NCBI GenBank assembly: GCA_021399435.1 | Contig: JAJTUP010000079.1 | Span: forward strand, 124,001-188,000 | Length of the DNA: 64,000 bases | From: Diaporthe sp. PMI_573 | Lineage: Eukaryota > Ascomycota > Sordariomycetes > Diaporthales > Diaporthaceae | Direction of reading: 5' to 3' | Shown: piece after piece, positions 44,698 through 54,187 of the stretch | Numbering within the stretch: the stretch's first letter is position 1 | How the letters are laid out: every line of letters begins with the position of its first letter | The notes under the pieces: generated by a model | The model's input: only the letters and a program-made list of their open reading frames with translations | The model's database searches: none | What the model was told of the DNA's origin: nothing | Program-made: the position numbers and the translations under genes

Positions 44698-45351
44698 ATG
44701 AGCCACTTTGCTCAATACCACCAAGATGTCGTCCATGTGGTGCAAGCACCCATTAGATCCCGTCGGGAGCAGACCAGCCACACTACCCTCGATACCATAC
44801 CTGCTCACCTTTCCTTGAAGAGGCTTATCGTGTTTCTCGTTCAAGACAAACAGAGAGACCACTACTGTCTCGCCTGGTATGACCAGAAGCACCGCGAGCG
44901 CTACTTACTTGACTCACATCAGTCCGGTTACATGTCGATGTCGGATATCTGCCGAAATGAGATGGGTCTCATCATTAATGCCTTCCTCGAACGAGCTGGC
45001 TGTGCACAGCCGGTCCCGGACATCACTCCCGTACAATGCACTCCTCAGTCAGAGCCGAACAGAGGAGCTCTTCATACGATCAACAACCTTCGGATGAGAC
45101 TGCTGGAGTCAGACGAACCAACGAAGCGAGGTCCCTGCTCAGGCTATGTGGACTGGATTCATAGCTATATCTTCACACAGAACCTCATTCCCAGCGCAGC
45201 TCCTGTTTATCACTGTGCCCATCCTCATCCTCATCGTCTGTCTCTAATGCCCACTCAACTTTCCTCTTCTGCCTCTCTCCCCCTGGCGGTGGTTGTGGGC
45301 TCGGCGTGCGCGTTGTGTCGCGGTCTTTCTGCACCAGCTCGCTCCTGGTAA
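44698..45351 (+). pseudogene. Ulp1/C48-like cysteine protease fragment (tentative)
   Basis: The ORF encodes RLIVFLVQDKQRDHYCLAWY followed by RERYLLDSHQSGY. This resembles the His-Trp ... Asp-Ser core of Ulp1-type (C48) SUMO/ubiquitin-like proteases, with a histidine in DHYC and an aspartate in LLDS. Further on, RGALHTINNLRM sits where the catalytic Cys-Gly motif and following helix would be, but the cysteine is absent. From about residue 165 the sequence becomes low-complexity (HCAHPHPHRL) and seems to run out of homologous sequence. I read it as an inactive or truncated relic. The family assignment is by motif pattern only and could be wrong. Confidence 0.3.
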
Positions 45352-45412
45352 GGATATCGAATCCCTCTAGCGGCTTTCCACCTATTGGGCGGTGATTAAT
45401 CGCTTTTTCCAC

Positions 45413-45740
45413 ATGTGCAAACAGTGTGTTAGTAATGCTCATGAAACATCGACCCGGAAAATAGCTACTAAAGTCGAGTGCAACGAACGTGCAGTTCGAC
45501 GAATCCGTGCCAATGTCCGTCGATATGGGACCACAAGAACACCGCCGAATAGAATCGGTCGGCCATCGAGTTATTACACCAATAATGCTCGATGCGCTAT
45601 GCCATAAGCTAACCAACGAACCATGGCTGTACCGGGATGAGATGGTCTCTTTTCTCCGGGATGAATACGAAGTTGAGGTGTCAACCAGTAGCATTACTCG
45701 TGCCATGCCCTGGAGGTCTGATTGTGGAAAATCTCGGATT
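45413..45740 (+). pseudogene. Tc1/mariner-type transposase N-terminal relic
   Basis: One frame encodes a helix-turn-helix segment (KIATKVECNERAVRRIRANV, then PPNRIGRPS) and the next frame continues with ITPIMLDALCHKLTNEPWLY and DEYEVEVSTSSITRAM. This is the DNA-binding N-terminal part of fungal Tc1/mariner DDE transposases. A one-base frame change near 45565 separates the two halves. The DDE catalytic part is missing and the relic ends about 140 bp before the start of the Zn2Cys6 gene. Confidence 0.65.
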
Positions 45741-45875
45741 GACGTCCAGAATGGATATAAAAACCGGCTGAATCCCCGTCTTATCGAGCCCGACGCTTCT
45801 ACCGTTCCAGACACAACTACCACAAGCACTGGATTACTCGGTCATTGTTTTCCTCTTTTCCTACCTTTCTACACA

Positions 45876-46499
45876 ATGAACTCCAATACTCCGCGGTATA
45901 TGTTAATTGAGCATTCACCACGGGTGAGGATAGCTTGCCGGCATTGCCGGGCACGAAAGACAAGATGCTCACCCCAAAGGCCATGCGAGGATTGCACTCG
46001 AGCAAGTATCGAGTGCAAAGATGACACAGTCATCGCAGACAAAATTCGTTACATAGGCAGTGTGCCGCAAACAACGCAACCGCCGACCTTTGGCCTCGAC
46101 AATGTCCAGTCAGACTTTGCACTCCCTATTCCGCTGGACTTTCTTGGTACCAGTGGTTTTAGGCAACTTCACCAATCACTTGAGGGAACGGTCTCCCACG
46201 ATGAGCCTGTCGAGGACATCTCAAATACGATGCGGTCGAACGACTTCGACGAAATTAACCCCCTGACGCACGGCCAGCAGCGGTCTTACTACAACCTTCC
46301 GTTCTCTATTCCCCAGTCCCCGAGTCCTTTTTACGGCATGGTCCCCTCCAACGAGGCACGTATAACAAATAGCGGGGCTGAGGCTAAATGCACAATCAGT
46401 CACACGGATTATACTGACACTTTACCTGTCGCACCGGAGATCTCGCAACCATTAGAGGCTCCCTTCAACTACTTTTCACTCAACGGTGACCACTCTTAG
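45876..46499 (+). CDS. Small Zn2Cys6 regulator, probably truncated by TAG codons
   Basis: The ATG at 45876 opens 207 residues with an N-terminal zinc cluster: Cys 21, 24, 31, 37, 40 and 47 (CX2CX6CX5CX2CX6C, ACRHCRARKTRCSPQRPCED). The remainder is low-complexity, with no MHR domain. The frame starts upstream inside the mariner relic, but the leader before 45876 and the MNSN start favour initiation here. After the TAG at 46497 the same frame continues with coding-like sequence (FYSAADRNPSYASPM), meets a second TAG at 46560, and goes on (VVTKPEEFEQNEKTAEKY) to the TAA at 46707. Each TAG would be Gln (CAG) after a single C-to-T change, so the gene may once have been longer. It could still act as a short DNA-binding protein. 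Confidence 0.6.
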   Translation: MNSNTPRYMLIEHSPRVRIACRHCRARKTRCSPQRPCEDCTRASIECKDDTVIADKIRYIGSVPQTTQPPTFGLDNVQSDFALPIPLDFLGTSGFRQLHQSLEGTVSHDEPVEDISNTMRSNDFDEINPLTHGQQRSYYNLPFSIPQSPSPFYGMVPSNEARITNSGAEAKCTISHTDYTDTLPVAPEISQPLEAPFNYFSLNGDHS

Positions 46500-46785
46500 T
46501 TCTATTCCGCAGCTGATCGAAACCCGAGCTATGCGAGTCCTATGGGTGCCAATGACGACTAGTTTGTTGTCACTAAACCCGAAGAGTTTGAACAAAACGA
46601 GAAGACAGCGGAGAAATACCGGTGTGCCACTTCTAACTCTCCTTCACGCTGTTACATTTCCCTGTCCAGTGTTGGGCCGCGTCATTCTGAAAGACCTCGC
46701 CCTCTGTAATCACTTGCTACCATCAGCAAGCACCCCAGGCCTCTGGTTTGCCATTTCAAAATCTCAGTACGTCAACTGATGACAC

Positions 46786-47160
46786 CTAGTCGAGCTCATT
46801 GACCTCTATCGCGATTGGACCCTTCGAAACCGGGCCATAATCATCACTGTCAGCATCCTCGTCGTCAGTTGGCTCGACGACGGGCCGCCACGTGCCATCA
46901 ACCCCAACAAGTATCGACTTCGTTTCCAGCTTGTTTTGCTCCTCCAGTTGTCTACGCACACCAAGCAGAAAGCTATTGATACGAAGACTCCTCGGCCTGG
47001 CATCCCCAAAACAGATGGGACATTTCCACTTGTCGGGGTCCGAGAGCTCGAGACGTTTCGGGGATGTACAAACGAACTGTTGTTCGTTTTTGATCGCCTG
47101 CTTGATCGGGCGTGTGTTCAGCCACGTCTCGAGATCGAAACATTCCATGTGAGTGCACAC
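46786..47160 (-). pseudogene. SP-RING (MIZ/PIAS) zinc-finger C-terminal fragment
   Basis: The minus-strand reading has VCTHMECFDLETWLNTRP, then DPDKWKCPICFGDARPRSLR, then LETKSILVGVDGTWRPV and an acidic tail. This is the second half of an SP-RING finger with its usual follow-on, as in PIAS/Siz SUMO E3 ligases. Only the C-terminal half is present. The frame closes just upstream of VCTH, and although an acceptor-like TAG lies there (about 47188), I could not find the PINIT or SAP parts. It is therefore most likely a gene fragment. A longer gene with unrecognised exons remains possible. Confidence 0.55.
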
Positions 47161-48145
47161 GATTGCATTCTTTTGTTTCTAACTTGTTGAGGACGGCGGC
47201 TCCCCTGCTAATCTATTTTCGGATTCGCTCGACATCTGGATGTCCGGTAGTGGTAGCGAGATCCGGTGGATGTTCGTTCCTTTGCTGTTGTCCCTGCCCT
47301 AGGCTATTTTGTTGTTCCTCTGATGGCAGACTGGAAATGTAATTTGGACTGCCTCAAGTTCTTCTTCAACATATAGAGGAAAATTTGCTCACTGACGGAA
47401 GATCCCTCGTAATCATTTCCACTAAAGCTTTCCTGGACATGTTGGTATTTAATCAGGAATAACTTGAATCTGGGAACAGAAACAGTCCTTTCTATTCACC
47501 AATCCTCCATCATTGCGGCGATGTGGACAAGTATTAATAATGAGGATATACAGATAGCAACGCAGATTGCAGCCGACCCTACAACGCAGCATATCTACTT
47601 AGCTGTCGGACATCTTCCACCTACATCAGCTAGAAAGGGTGTTCAAATACGGAGCTCTTTGATTAGTAATTGAAAAGGCTGACCCTCTCATGGATAGATT
47701 GCTAAGGTTCCGTATCTCCAGTCCAATCATTCTGAACTGGGCTGGATGCAAGGAAAGTCCTCGTGCGTCAGCGCAGGATGGCGGGTCCCCCTGGACGGAC
47801 AAAATCCGGAAGTCTGTCTTCCCTTCCCCGGCATTATCAGCTGGCGTTTTCTATTGCCTCCTCCACTTGGCGTGGTTGCCTTACCTGTTGCCTACTACGA
47901 TACGAGGCCAGTGCGCCGGTCCTCAACTGCATGTGGTATAACGCTTGGACTGGGCATGGTACTTGCATAGTGTACGGTACTTCTGCTGGTTCCATTTGGT
48001 GTAAATGCCTGTCAAGCGGTCTGCTTAGTCACAGGGGTCGGTGCGGGAGCTATTTGTTTGGGTGCAAATATCCGGTTTCCTTTTTAACTTGACAAATTCT
48101 GATATCCCTCAAGACTGGCCGTTCATACGTTCCACATTGTACCTA
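47161..48145. other. Region upstream of the C2H2 gene
   Basis: No gene was recognised. The right part should include the promoter of the plus-strand C2H2 gene. Two frames around 47690-48049 are open but motif-free. Confidence 0.4.
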
Positions 48146-48987
48146 ATGGCGCAGACAATTTCTTCATATACGGTCCCTTTCGCCCTGATGACCCAGGCGT
48201 CTATGTCTGTTGTTCAACTGCAGTCGGGGGTGCCGGCGTTTCCTTTGGGTGACGGTATCCCCATTGATCCACGACTGATGCCCACCGATGGTGTGCTACC
48301 GCAGGGTGTCTCAGCTTCTCCTTACGCACAGAGCACTATGATCCCGCAGTCACCACTTTCTCCTCACGACAAAGACAATCCTTGTATCTCAGTCGGGTTC
48401 CAGAGTCGAGGTATCTTACCCAGCGCACCAATTGGGCCCGCGCCTTCAACCGCAAGCATCGCCTCGACCAAGGCTCACGTTCCTCAGAGGAATGCCGACG
48501 GGAGATTTGTATGTACAAACAACTGTGTCTATCCTTTCTATTACGCATCATCCTAGATCCCAGGGATGCTCCCACGATTAACACGTCGAAGACATGTCCC
48601 TGGTGCACGAATACCTACCTTCGCGCGAAGAACTTAAAGCGTCATATGCCCAGACGTAAGTTATTCTAGTCCCCCGGAAGTTCGACGAAAACTGATTGCT
48701 GATAACCGAAAGACACTGGAAATCGTCTATACATGTGTGTGCTCTGCCGGGAGAAGTTCTTTCGAAGTGATGTTCTAAAGCGTCACTTTCAAAAGTGCTC
48801 GATTCGTCGAGGCAATCCTCCAGGTGGCCGCCATTTGACGCAACAGACAACTTTCAAGCCTACAGATCTTGGGCACAATCAAGGCACAAAAAATGGCATA
48901 GAAAATGGGACGGAAAACCCCGTGAACTTCGACCGTGACTGCGAGCTTCTGAAACCTATCTTTCAAACCATAATCGGAGAGGAGTAA
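48146..48987 (+). CDS. C2H2 zinc-finger protein, three exons
   Basis: Exons 48146-48512, 48557-48655 and 48713-48987 give 246 residues. The introns are 44 and 57 nt, GT-AG, and in frame. The N-terminal 120 residues are Ser/Pro-rich without a domain. Two tandem C2H2 fingers follow. The first is CPWCTNTYLRAKNLKRHMPRH, whose final His codon is created by the second splice. The second is CVLCREKFFRSDVLKRHFQKC, in which Cys replaces the last His, as in many fungal CCHC-type fingers. The linker TGNRLYM is typical. The product is probably a nuclear DNA-binding regulator. I chose the ATG at 48146 among several in frame, and the short first intron is the least certain part of the model. Confidence 0.65.
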
Positions 48988-49560
48988 ACGACTCTCCAAA
49001 GGCACCGAGCATGCAGGTTCCGGACTAGCCCCGTTGGACCGGGTTGGAGAAATATGCAACCCAGAAGGAGGCGCTTCAGCTGGTCAAGTGTGCCGCGCCA
49101 GGTATGAAGGGCCGCCTTGCGGGAGTAATTGCCGCCTTTGCACTTGCCCTAGACGCAAGCACAAGTGCCGCTATTGCTAATGACACTTTTACGCAGAGCC
49201 ACATGCACTTGGCTCGAGGTGAATACTCGTCAAAGCTATGAGTAATTTCGGCTTAAAGATATTACTTGATATTGAAAAACTGAAAAACATAGACCTCTGA
49301 AGCTCCCGGAATGCAAAGGCAGAAATCTGGGCTATAGAAGACTATCATCCTGTGACCCAAAGTCAACCTGCTCTCTTGTCAATAGATGCGGGCGGTGGCA
49401 CACAACACAATGATGCACGTAACATATAACTGCCGTTGTCTGCCATGGTCCATTCGGCGTCGATATTCGAGGTCGTCGGCACAGACATCATCCAGTAGAA
49501 GAGACCTGAAAGAATTATCATTCATCTAAATCGGTTTCATTTACTGGCTGTCTCCCCAAG
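48988..49560. other. AT-rich spacer
   Basis: No gene recognised. Composition changes sharply near 49560 into the GC-rich coding sequence of the next gene, and no start exon for that gene is visible here. Confidence 0.5.
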
Positions 49561-49611
49561 CACACCTCGAAACTGGCAGACACGGCCGCCCACGACGTCT
49601 CGTCCCTGGCC

Positions 49612-51016
49612 ATGTCGTACCTGCGCACCGTCCTGGCCACCGTCGGGCCCGTCAACGCCAACCTCCGCGACGCCTTCCTCTTCCGCGGCGAGAGCGGCCG
49701 CCGGCGGCGCAGCGACCGGAGCGCGGCCGGGCTGGGCGGGATGGAGAGCGGCGACGAGGACCACGTGCGCGGCAAGGTGGCCAACAAGGGCAGCCTTTGG
49801 GTGCGCGGTCAGGACTTTTGGAGGGTCCTCGGCTGGGCCTTCAACTGCAGCGCGCAGCATCCTCATCGGTGGCGATGGTGGCAGCCGTGGCTGGAATACA
49901 TGGTGGACGTGCTGGAGGCGGACTACCGGGAGAGGAAGAGGCTCGATATCGAGCGAGAAGGAGCCCCCGAGTCGTACGAGTACCAGCTTCTCCAGGAATC
50001 GCTCCTGGTTTCATACGTGGTGCCAAAAAATAGCCGTGTCAGCCCGCTGAAACCAATAATCAGCGCACTGTTTGCGGACGGCAACACATCGTCACAAGCC
50101 ATATTCAAGGAAGTGTTCACGAGGGAGAACAAGGTCCCATCTAAGACCAACAAGAAGAGGAAGCGTGACCGGGTCGACCTCGACAACGACAAGTTCGGCG
50201 ACTACGATGACGACTCGTCCACTGGAGGCTCGGAACCACCAACTCCAGAACACCTCCGGATGCTAGCCTTGGACGTCAAGAACGACACAGCACTGTGGAC
50301 AGGTTCGTCGTTGTTGGACACCATCCCGCTCCGACTGCGTCTATTTGCACTGGTATGTTGCCTAGTCACGAGTGCCCGTCCCACACCCCCCTCCCCGATT
50401 CCCGTGCTGACAATCAACGCAGTTATCCGAGGCTGCATACGACATTCCCGGGAAGTGCATGATCAGCCTGCCAGACCTCTACGAGAAGTCCACAGAGCGA
50501 ATCGCGCAGCTGCCCGTGGCGGCATTCACCAAGTTCCTAGCGCAGCATGAGACGCCGCTGCCGGAGGGCAGCCTGGTGGCCATAATCCGCTGCCTGATGC
50601 CGTACCTGCTCCCGGGCACGGCGCCCCGGCCCGGAGACGTCGACGCGGAGGCGGACGCGCGCGAGGACATCAGCACGCGCATCTTGGAGCGGTGCTACCT
50701 GCCGTTCGCGTACCGCACGGCCGAGAACAACGCCAAGATCTCGCTGGCGCTCGAGACCATGTTGCGCCTGGACTTTTGCACGTGGTCGGCGACATTACAG
50801 CACGCCGTGGAGAAGGGCGTGGCGGCGCGAAACGAAAAGGCCGCGCCGAGGAAGGGCGGCCGCTTCAAGACCGACGGCGAGCTGGCTTCGCAGGAGATGC
50901 TGCGCGCCTCTGGGAAGAGACTCCTGGCGTGGGTTAGTATCTTGAAGATGGACTCGCGGTCTCTCACAGTGACCCGTGGCGACTCGATCACAGTCTCTCA
51001 CTACGATCTCTGGTGA
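49612..51016 (+). CDS. Conserved hypothetical protein, probably 5'-truncated, two exons
   Basis: Exons are 49612-50352 and 50423-51016; the 70-nt GT-AG intron joins LRLRLFAL to LSEAAYDIPGKCMISLPDLY. Coding-like sequence extends upstream of the first ATG (SKLADTAAHDVSSLA) to about 49560, so the original start was further upstream, but no exon is visible in the AT-rich spacer. The product is helical, with a basic nuclear-localisation-like stretch (NKKRKRDRVD) before an acidic patch. It resembles uncharacterised proteins conserved in Sordariomycetes that share LLDT-PLRLRLFAL and a C-terminal helical array. The last 20 residues look non-conserved, so the 3' end may be lost as well. Third positions are very GC-rich compared with neighbours. 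Function is unknown. Confidence 0.6.
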
Positions 51017-51700
51017 CTGCTCGCCCATTGGCATTTGGAAGATGTGCTACATAGAATCCACAAGCAGCAACTAAGACAAGTTCATCGAAAAGCCAGATGA
51101 CTTCATCCAAACGATGACTTCATCCAAAAACTAGATGATTTCATGTAGTTATTTAATATCGCACAGCTCTCTCCATTTAAAGGTAATCCTCACGTCCTAA
51201 AACTCTCAGAGACATATATCTCCATCCACAGACCCAATTTCCGCAGCAGCAAACTTGATAGACAGAATGTCGTCTGCCAATACGAATCCAGGCAACTTCG
51301 CTAATCGGTATATTCCCAGCTCCTCCATATAGTATTGGCCGCTGGTATTCTTGAAGAGCTGCACGCTAACCATAGAGTCTAGACCGAGGGAGGAGGTCCA
51401 GGAAATTGCATCCAAGGGCGGCCAGGCCAGCCACAGCGGTGGCTTCGCCAATATGGACCCTGACAAGCAGGTAGGATGTCTAGCAGCAGTCGCCGTTACT
51501 GTGGGAGGCCGCTGACTTTTGAATGACAGAGGGAGATTGCTTCTCAGGGAGGACAGGCTTCGTCTGGTTCCTTTGAACCCGGCAGCGAGAGAGCTAGGGA
51601 GGCAGGTCAGAAGGGGGTGGATCTAAGTGATCTTGGATGTTTTTGGCTCTCAAAAGTAGCTTCACGTTCATTAAAGGTTATTTCACTAACTGGAAACGCG
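51017..51700. other. Spacer between gene fragments
   Basis: A short repeat, CCAGATGACTTCATCCAAA with variants, occurs around 51094-51140. A minus-strand reading at 51206-51466 contains GLDSMVSVQLF, faintly like a carrier-protein core, but support is insufficient. No gene is called. Confidence 0.4.
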
Positions 51701-51705
51701 CTCCT

Positions 51706-51830
51706 TTGAAGAAGCCGGGTGTCAAGGACTGTCCGAAGTGCAAAACCTCTATGGAGAAGACGGATGGCTGCAACCACATGGCGTACAGGGGTTGTGTATG
51801 TTAGTGCATGGAGACATATTGCGGGCCAGT
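51706..51830 (+). pseudogene. RBR-type E3 ligase RING2/IBR relic
   Basis: In one plus-strand frame the sequence reads DCPKCKTSMEKTDGCNHMAY, then RGCVC, a stop, and CMETY. This matches the RING2 part of RBR ubiquitin ligases (CPKC...EK..GCNHM.C..CG..FCW.C). The stop at 51802-51804 is TAG where these proteins have Trp (TGG), and the normal Cys after CNHM is Tyr. No flanking RBR domains are found, so only about 40 codons survive. Confidence 0.7.
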
Positions 51831-52945
51831 TATGCCGCAATCCTGGGACGATTTACAAGTAATTTCATCATTTTTCCAGTTTGGTGGGTTTGACGAAGTT
51901 GAGCATCTCGCATGGGCAAGTAGACTAGTCCTGTAGGTTGATGATCATGACATCAATGGAGAGAAGAAGCCTTAATGACCTCGTCAGATATACTAGTCGG
52001 CATTAGGCTTGACAATGACGGAAGACAAGCAGGCGCTCGCCTGAAAGCATGAAAAACGGGGCTAGCGTCGGCAGTTGCCGCCGTTTGAACTTCGTTTGGC
52101 CATCGATGGGAACTGTTGACGTCAGATATGACGTGGGGCCGATCCCTCAGGGTCCTGTAACCCAAACAAAGGTCCACGGCTACGCGAGCTTGGTTCAAGA
52201 TCTGCAGGTCCGGGTCCTGGCCGAGACAAATACCGAAGGAAGACGTAATTATAAGTAGGAGGAGGACTGAATGCTCTGGGCGGAGACCTGAAAGTTGCCC
52301 CGTCCTCCACGTCGCTCAGCGCTTCCAATCCAATGTTGGATGTTGAACCTTGAATCTCTGGTTCCTCGGCAAATCGAAAAGACTAAAGTTTTCGATGTTT
52401 CTCTGCCTTGTTCGATCGAGATTGTCAACCGAAACACCAAATGCCATCCCATACAGGTTTCCATCATTCCCAATAAACGCTATTTGAACTCTAAGTCTGT
52501 TAGGGCTACCTTTTGTTCGGATGCCGTTAGACGAAGAGACCCAGCCCCCTCAACTTTCAACGTCTCTTCAACTAATTAGCGCCGCCGGAGGTAGTCCGCC
52601 TTTGTTTATTGGTAGCTGTCCTCCCGGCAAGACTGTACTTCCTTGCCACATATCTTACTTGTCTGCCTGAGGTACCGGTCTATTTTCCGATTCCGATTAA
52701 CGTTAGTATTCAAAAGGTACAAAAGTTGCTTCCTACTCCTCTCCCCTCAAGCATCTGCAAATCCACAGTAATGTAGCTTTTTCAGACAAGAGAATCTAAC
52801 ACAAGAGAAGACTCGTGGTAATTGTACCCCGAAGATCAAGAGCCCTTCTAGAAGAAACTCTAATCGGACAACCAGCTTTCAAAGCCTAGCGTCCCTTAAC
52901 AGGACCGAACAACAGTAACCATTTTTCACTACCATATCGTCTTGG
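51831..52945. other. Upstream region of the second bZIP gene
   Basis: No gene recognised. The last several hundred bases should hold the promoter and leader of the plus-strand bZIP at 52946. Confidence 0.5.
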
Positions 52946-54187
52946 ATGTCTCGAACAAACCCCTTGTCACGAGACGACAGGCTCGGACTTGACGAGTTCG
53001 ACCAGACTAAAACACAGTACCCAACGGTATCAGGTACTAAACCATTTGTCTATATCCTCGCCTTAGACCCAGAGTCTCCCAAGCCAATACAGAACCGGTT
53101 TTACTGTAACGACGCTCAAATAGATACCCAATTCTACCCACCGTACCCGAGTTTTGTTGACGTCAATGATACCAACACGACGTCGAACGACCATATTGGC
53201 CCAGGCCTTTCAATGACAAGGTGGATAAGCCGCAATGAGCTGTGCCATCCGAGCCTTTTCAACATGGATTGCGAACAGCTTACGACGGCGGAAACCATGG
53301 ACAACAATAGCGATGGCATAAGTGGATTCGCTCCCACAATGGCAAGTCCTCATGACCCCACAACAACGGCGATGGGGAGCACCCTTTCCGGACAGCCTTA
53401 CCCTTCCACGACAGTCCCAGGCGGCGGCAGCAGCAGCAACAACTTCGAACTTGCAACACTATCGTGGTTCACGCAAGACACATCTTCACCATCAATGACG
53501 CAAACGGCATCGAACACTGCCGTTTCCCCGAGAAGCTCTGGACACTCGGCCTCTTCAAAGACGAACAGCATCATTTACACCCCACCGTCCCCAAGAAACA
53601 CAATCGAACCGAGACAACGGGATTATCGAATGCCTCCGTCACCAGAGGAGTTTCCGAGAAAGAGGAGGATATCGTCTGCTAGTGTGTCGAAGAGAAAGGA
53701 AGACAGGAAACAGGAGAAAAGGAAATCCTTAATTCAGGGGAAACCTGCTAGAGGCCATGAACCATATGCCAAAAAGTCGACACAGTCTCCAAAGGAAACC
53801 GTAACACCAGACCAACTCCAAAAAGACACCAACAGCAACGACTCGAACGACCACTCACTGTCTGAACAGTCAAACGAATCCCAGCTCCAAAAACGCCGGC
53901 AATCCATACTCGAACGCAACCGTATAGCAGCTAGCAAATGCCGCGCCAAGACGAAAGCCGCAATGGCAGACCTCGAGGCGACTGAGAAGACGATGTATAC
54001 GGAGCATTACCAGCTATCGACGACAGTCACGGGGCTCAGGGAAGAAGTGCTTATACTAAAGAACGAACTGCTCAAACATGGGAACTGCGATTGTGAGGTC
54101 ATCCAACAATATCTGACAAACGCGGCGAAGAACATTGGCAACGGGAACGCCCAAGGAGAAGTCGGTGTTTCGTCGGCATTGTCTTAG
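52946..54187 (+). CDS. ATF/CREB-family bZIP transcription factor
   Basis: A single-exon ORF of 413 residues. The bZIP lies at about residues 318-380, with basic region ERNRIAASKCRAKTKAA carrying the invariant Asn (325) and Arg (333). A leucine-zipper-like stretch and LKNELLKHGNCDCEVIQQYL follow, typical of Atf1/AtfA-type fungal factors. A Lys/Arg-rich stretch (EFPRKRRISSASVSKRKEDR) may act as a nuclear localisation signal, and the N-terminal 230 residues are Ser/Thr/Pro-rich. Atf1-type factors act below the Hog1/Sak1 stress MAP kinase. Here that is family knowledge only, and the distinctive N-terminal Atf1 domains are not recognisable, so it is a relative and not necessarily the orthologue. 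Start context and reading frame are straightforward. It pairs with the divergent paralogue at 8945. Confidence 0.88.
   Translation: MSRTNPLSRDDRLGLDEFDQTKTQYPTVSGTKPFVYILALDPESPKPIQNRFYCNDAQIDTQFYPPYPSFVDVNDTNTTSNDHIGPGLSMTRWISRNELCHPSLFNMDCEQLTTAETMDNNSDGISGFAPTMASPHDPTTTAMGSTLSGQPYPSTTVPGGGSSSNNFELATLSWFTQDTSSPSMTQTASNTAVSPRSSGHSASSKTNSIIYTPPSPRNTIEPRQRDYRMPPSPEEFPRKRRISSASVSKRKEDRKQEKRKSLIQGKPARGHEPYAKKSTQSPKETVTPDQLQKDTNSNDSNDHSLSEQSNESQLQKRRQSILERNRIAASKCRAKTKAAMADLEATEKTMYTEHYQLSTTVTGLREEVLILKNELLKHGNCDCEVIQQYLTNAAKNIGNGNAQGEVGVSSALS

Noticed and set aside
45185..45829. 214-residue minus-strand ORF
   Set aside because: It is antisense to the mariner helix-turn-helix relic, which has recognisable family motifs on the plus strand.
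51206..51466. Possible acyl-carrier-protein remnant (GLDSMVSVQLF)
   Set aside because: Only a few residues resemble the phosphopantetheine site, helices around it do not fit, and no polyketide synthase sequence is near.
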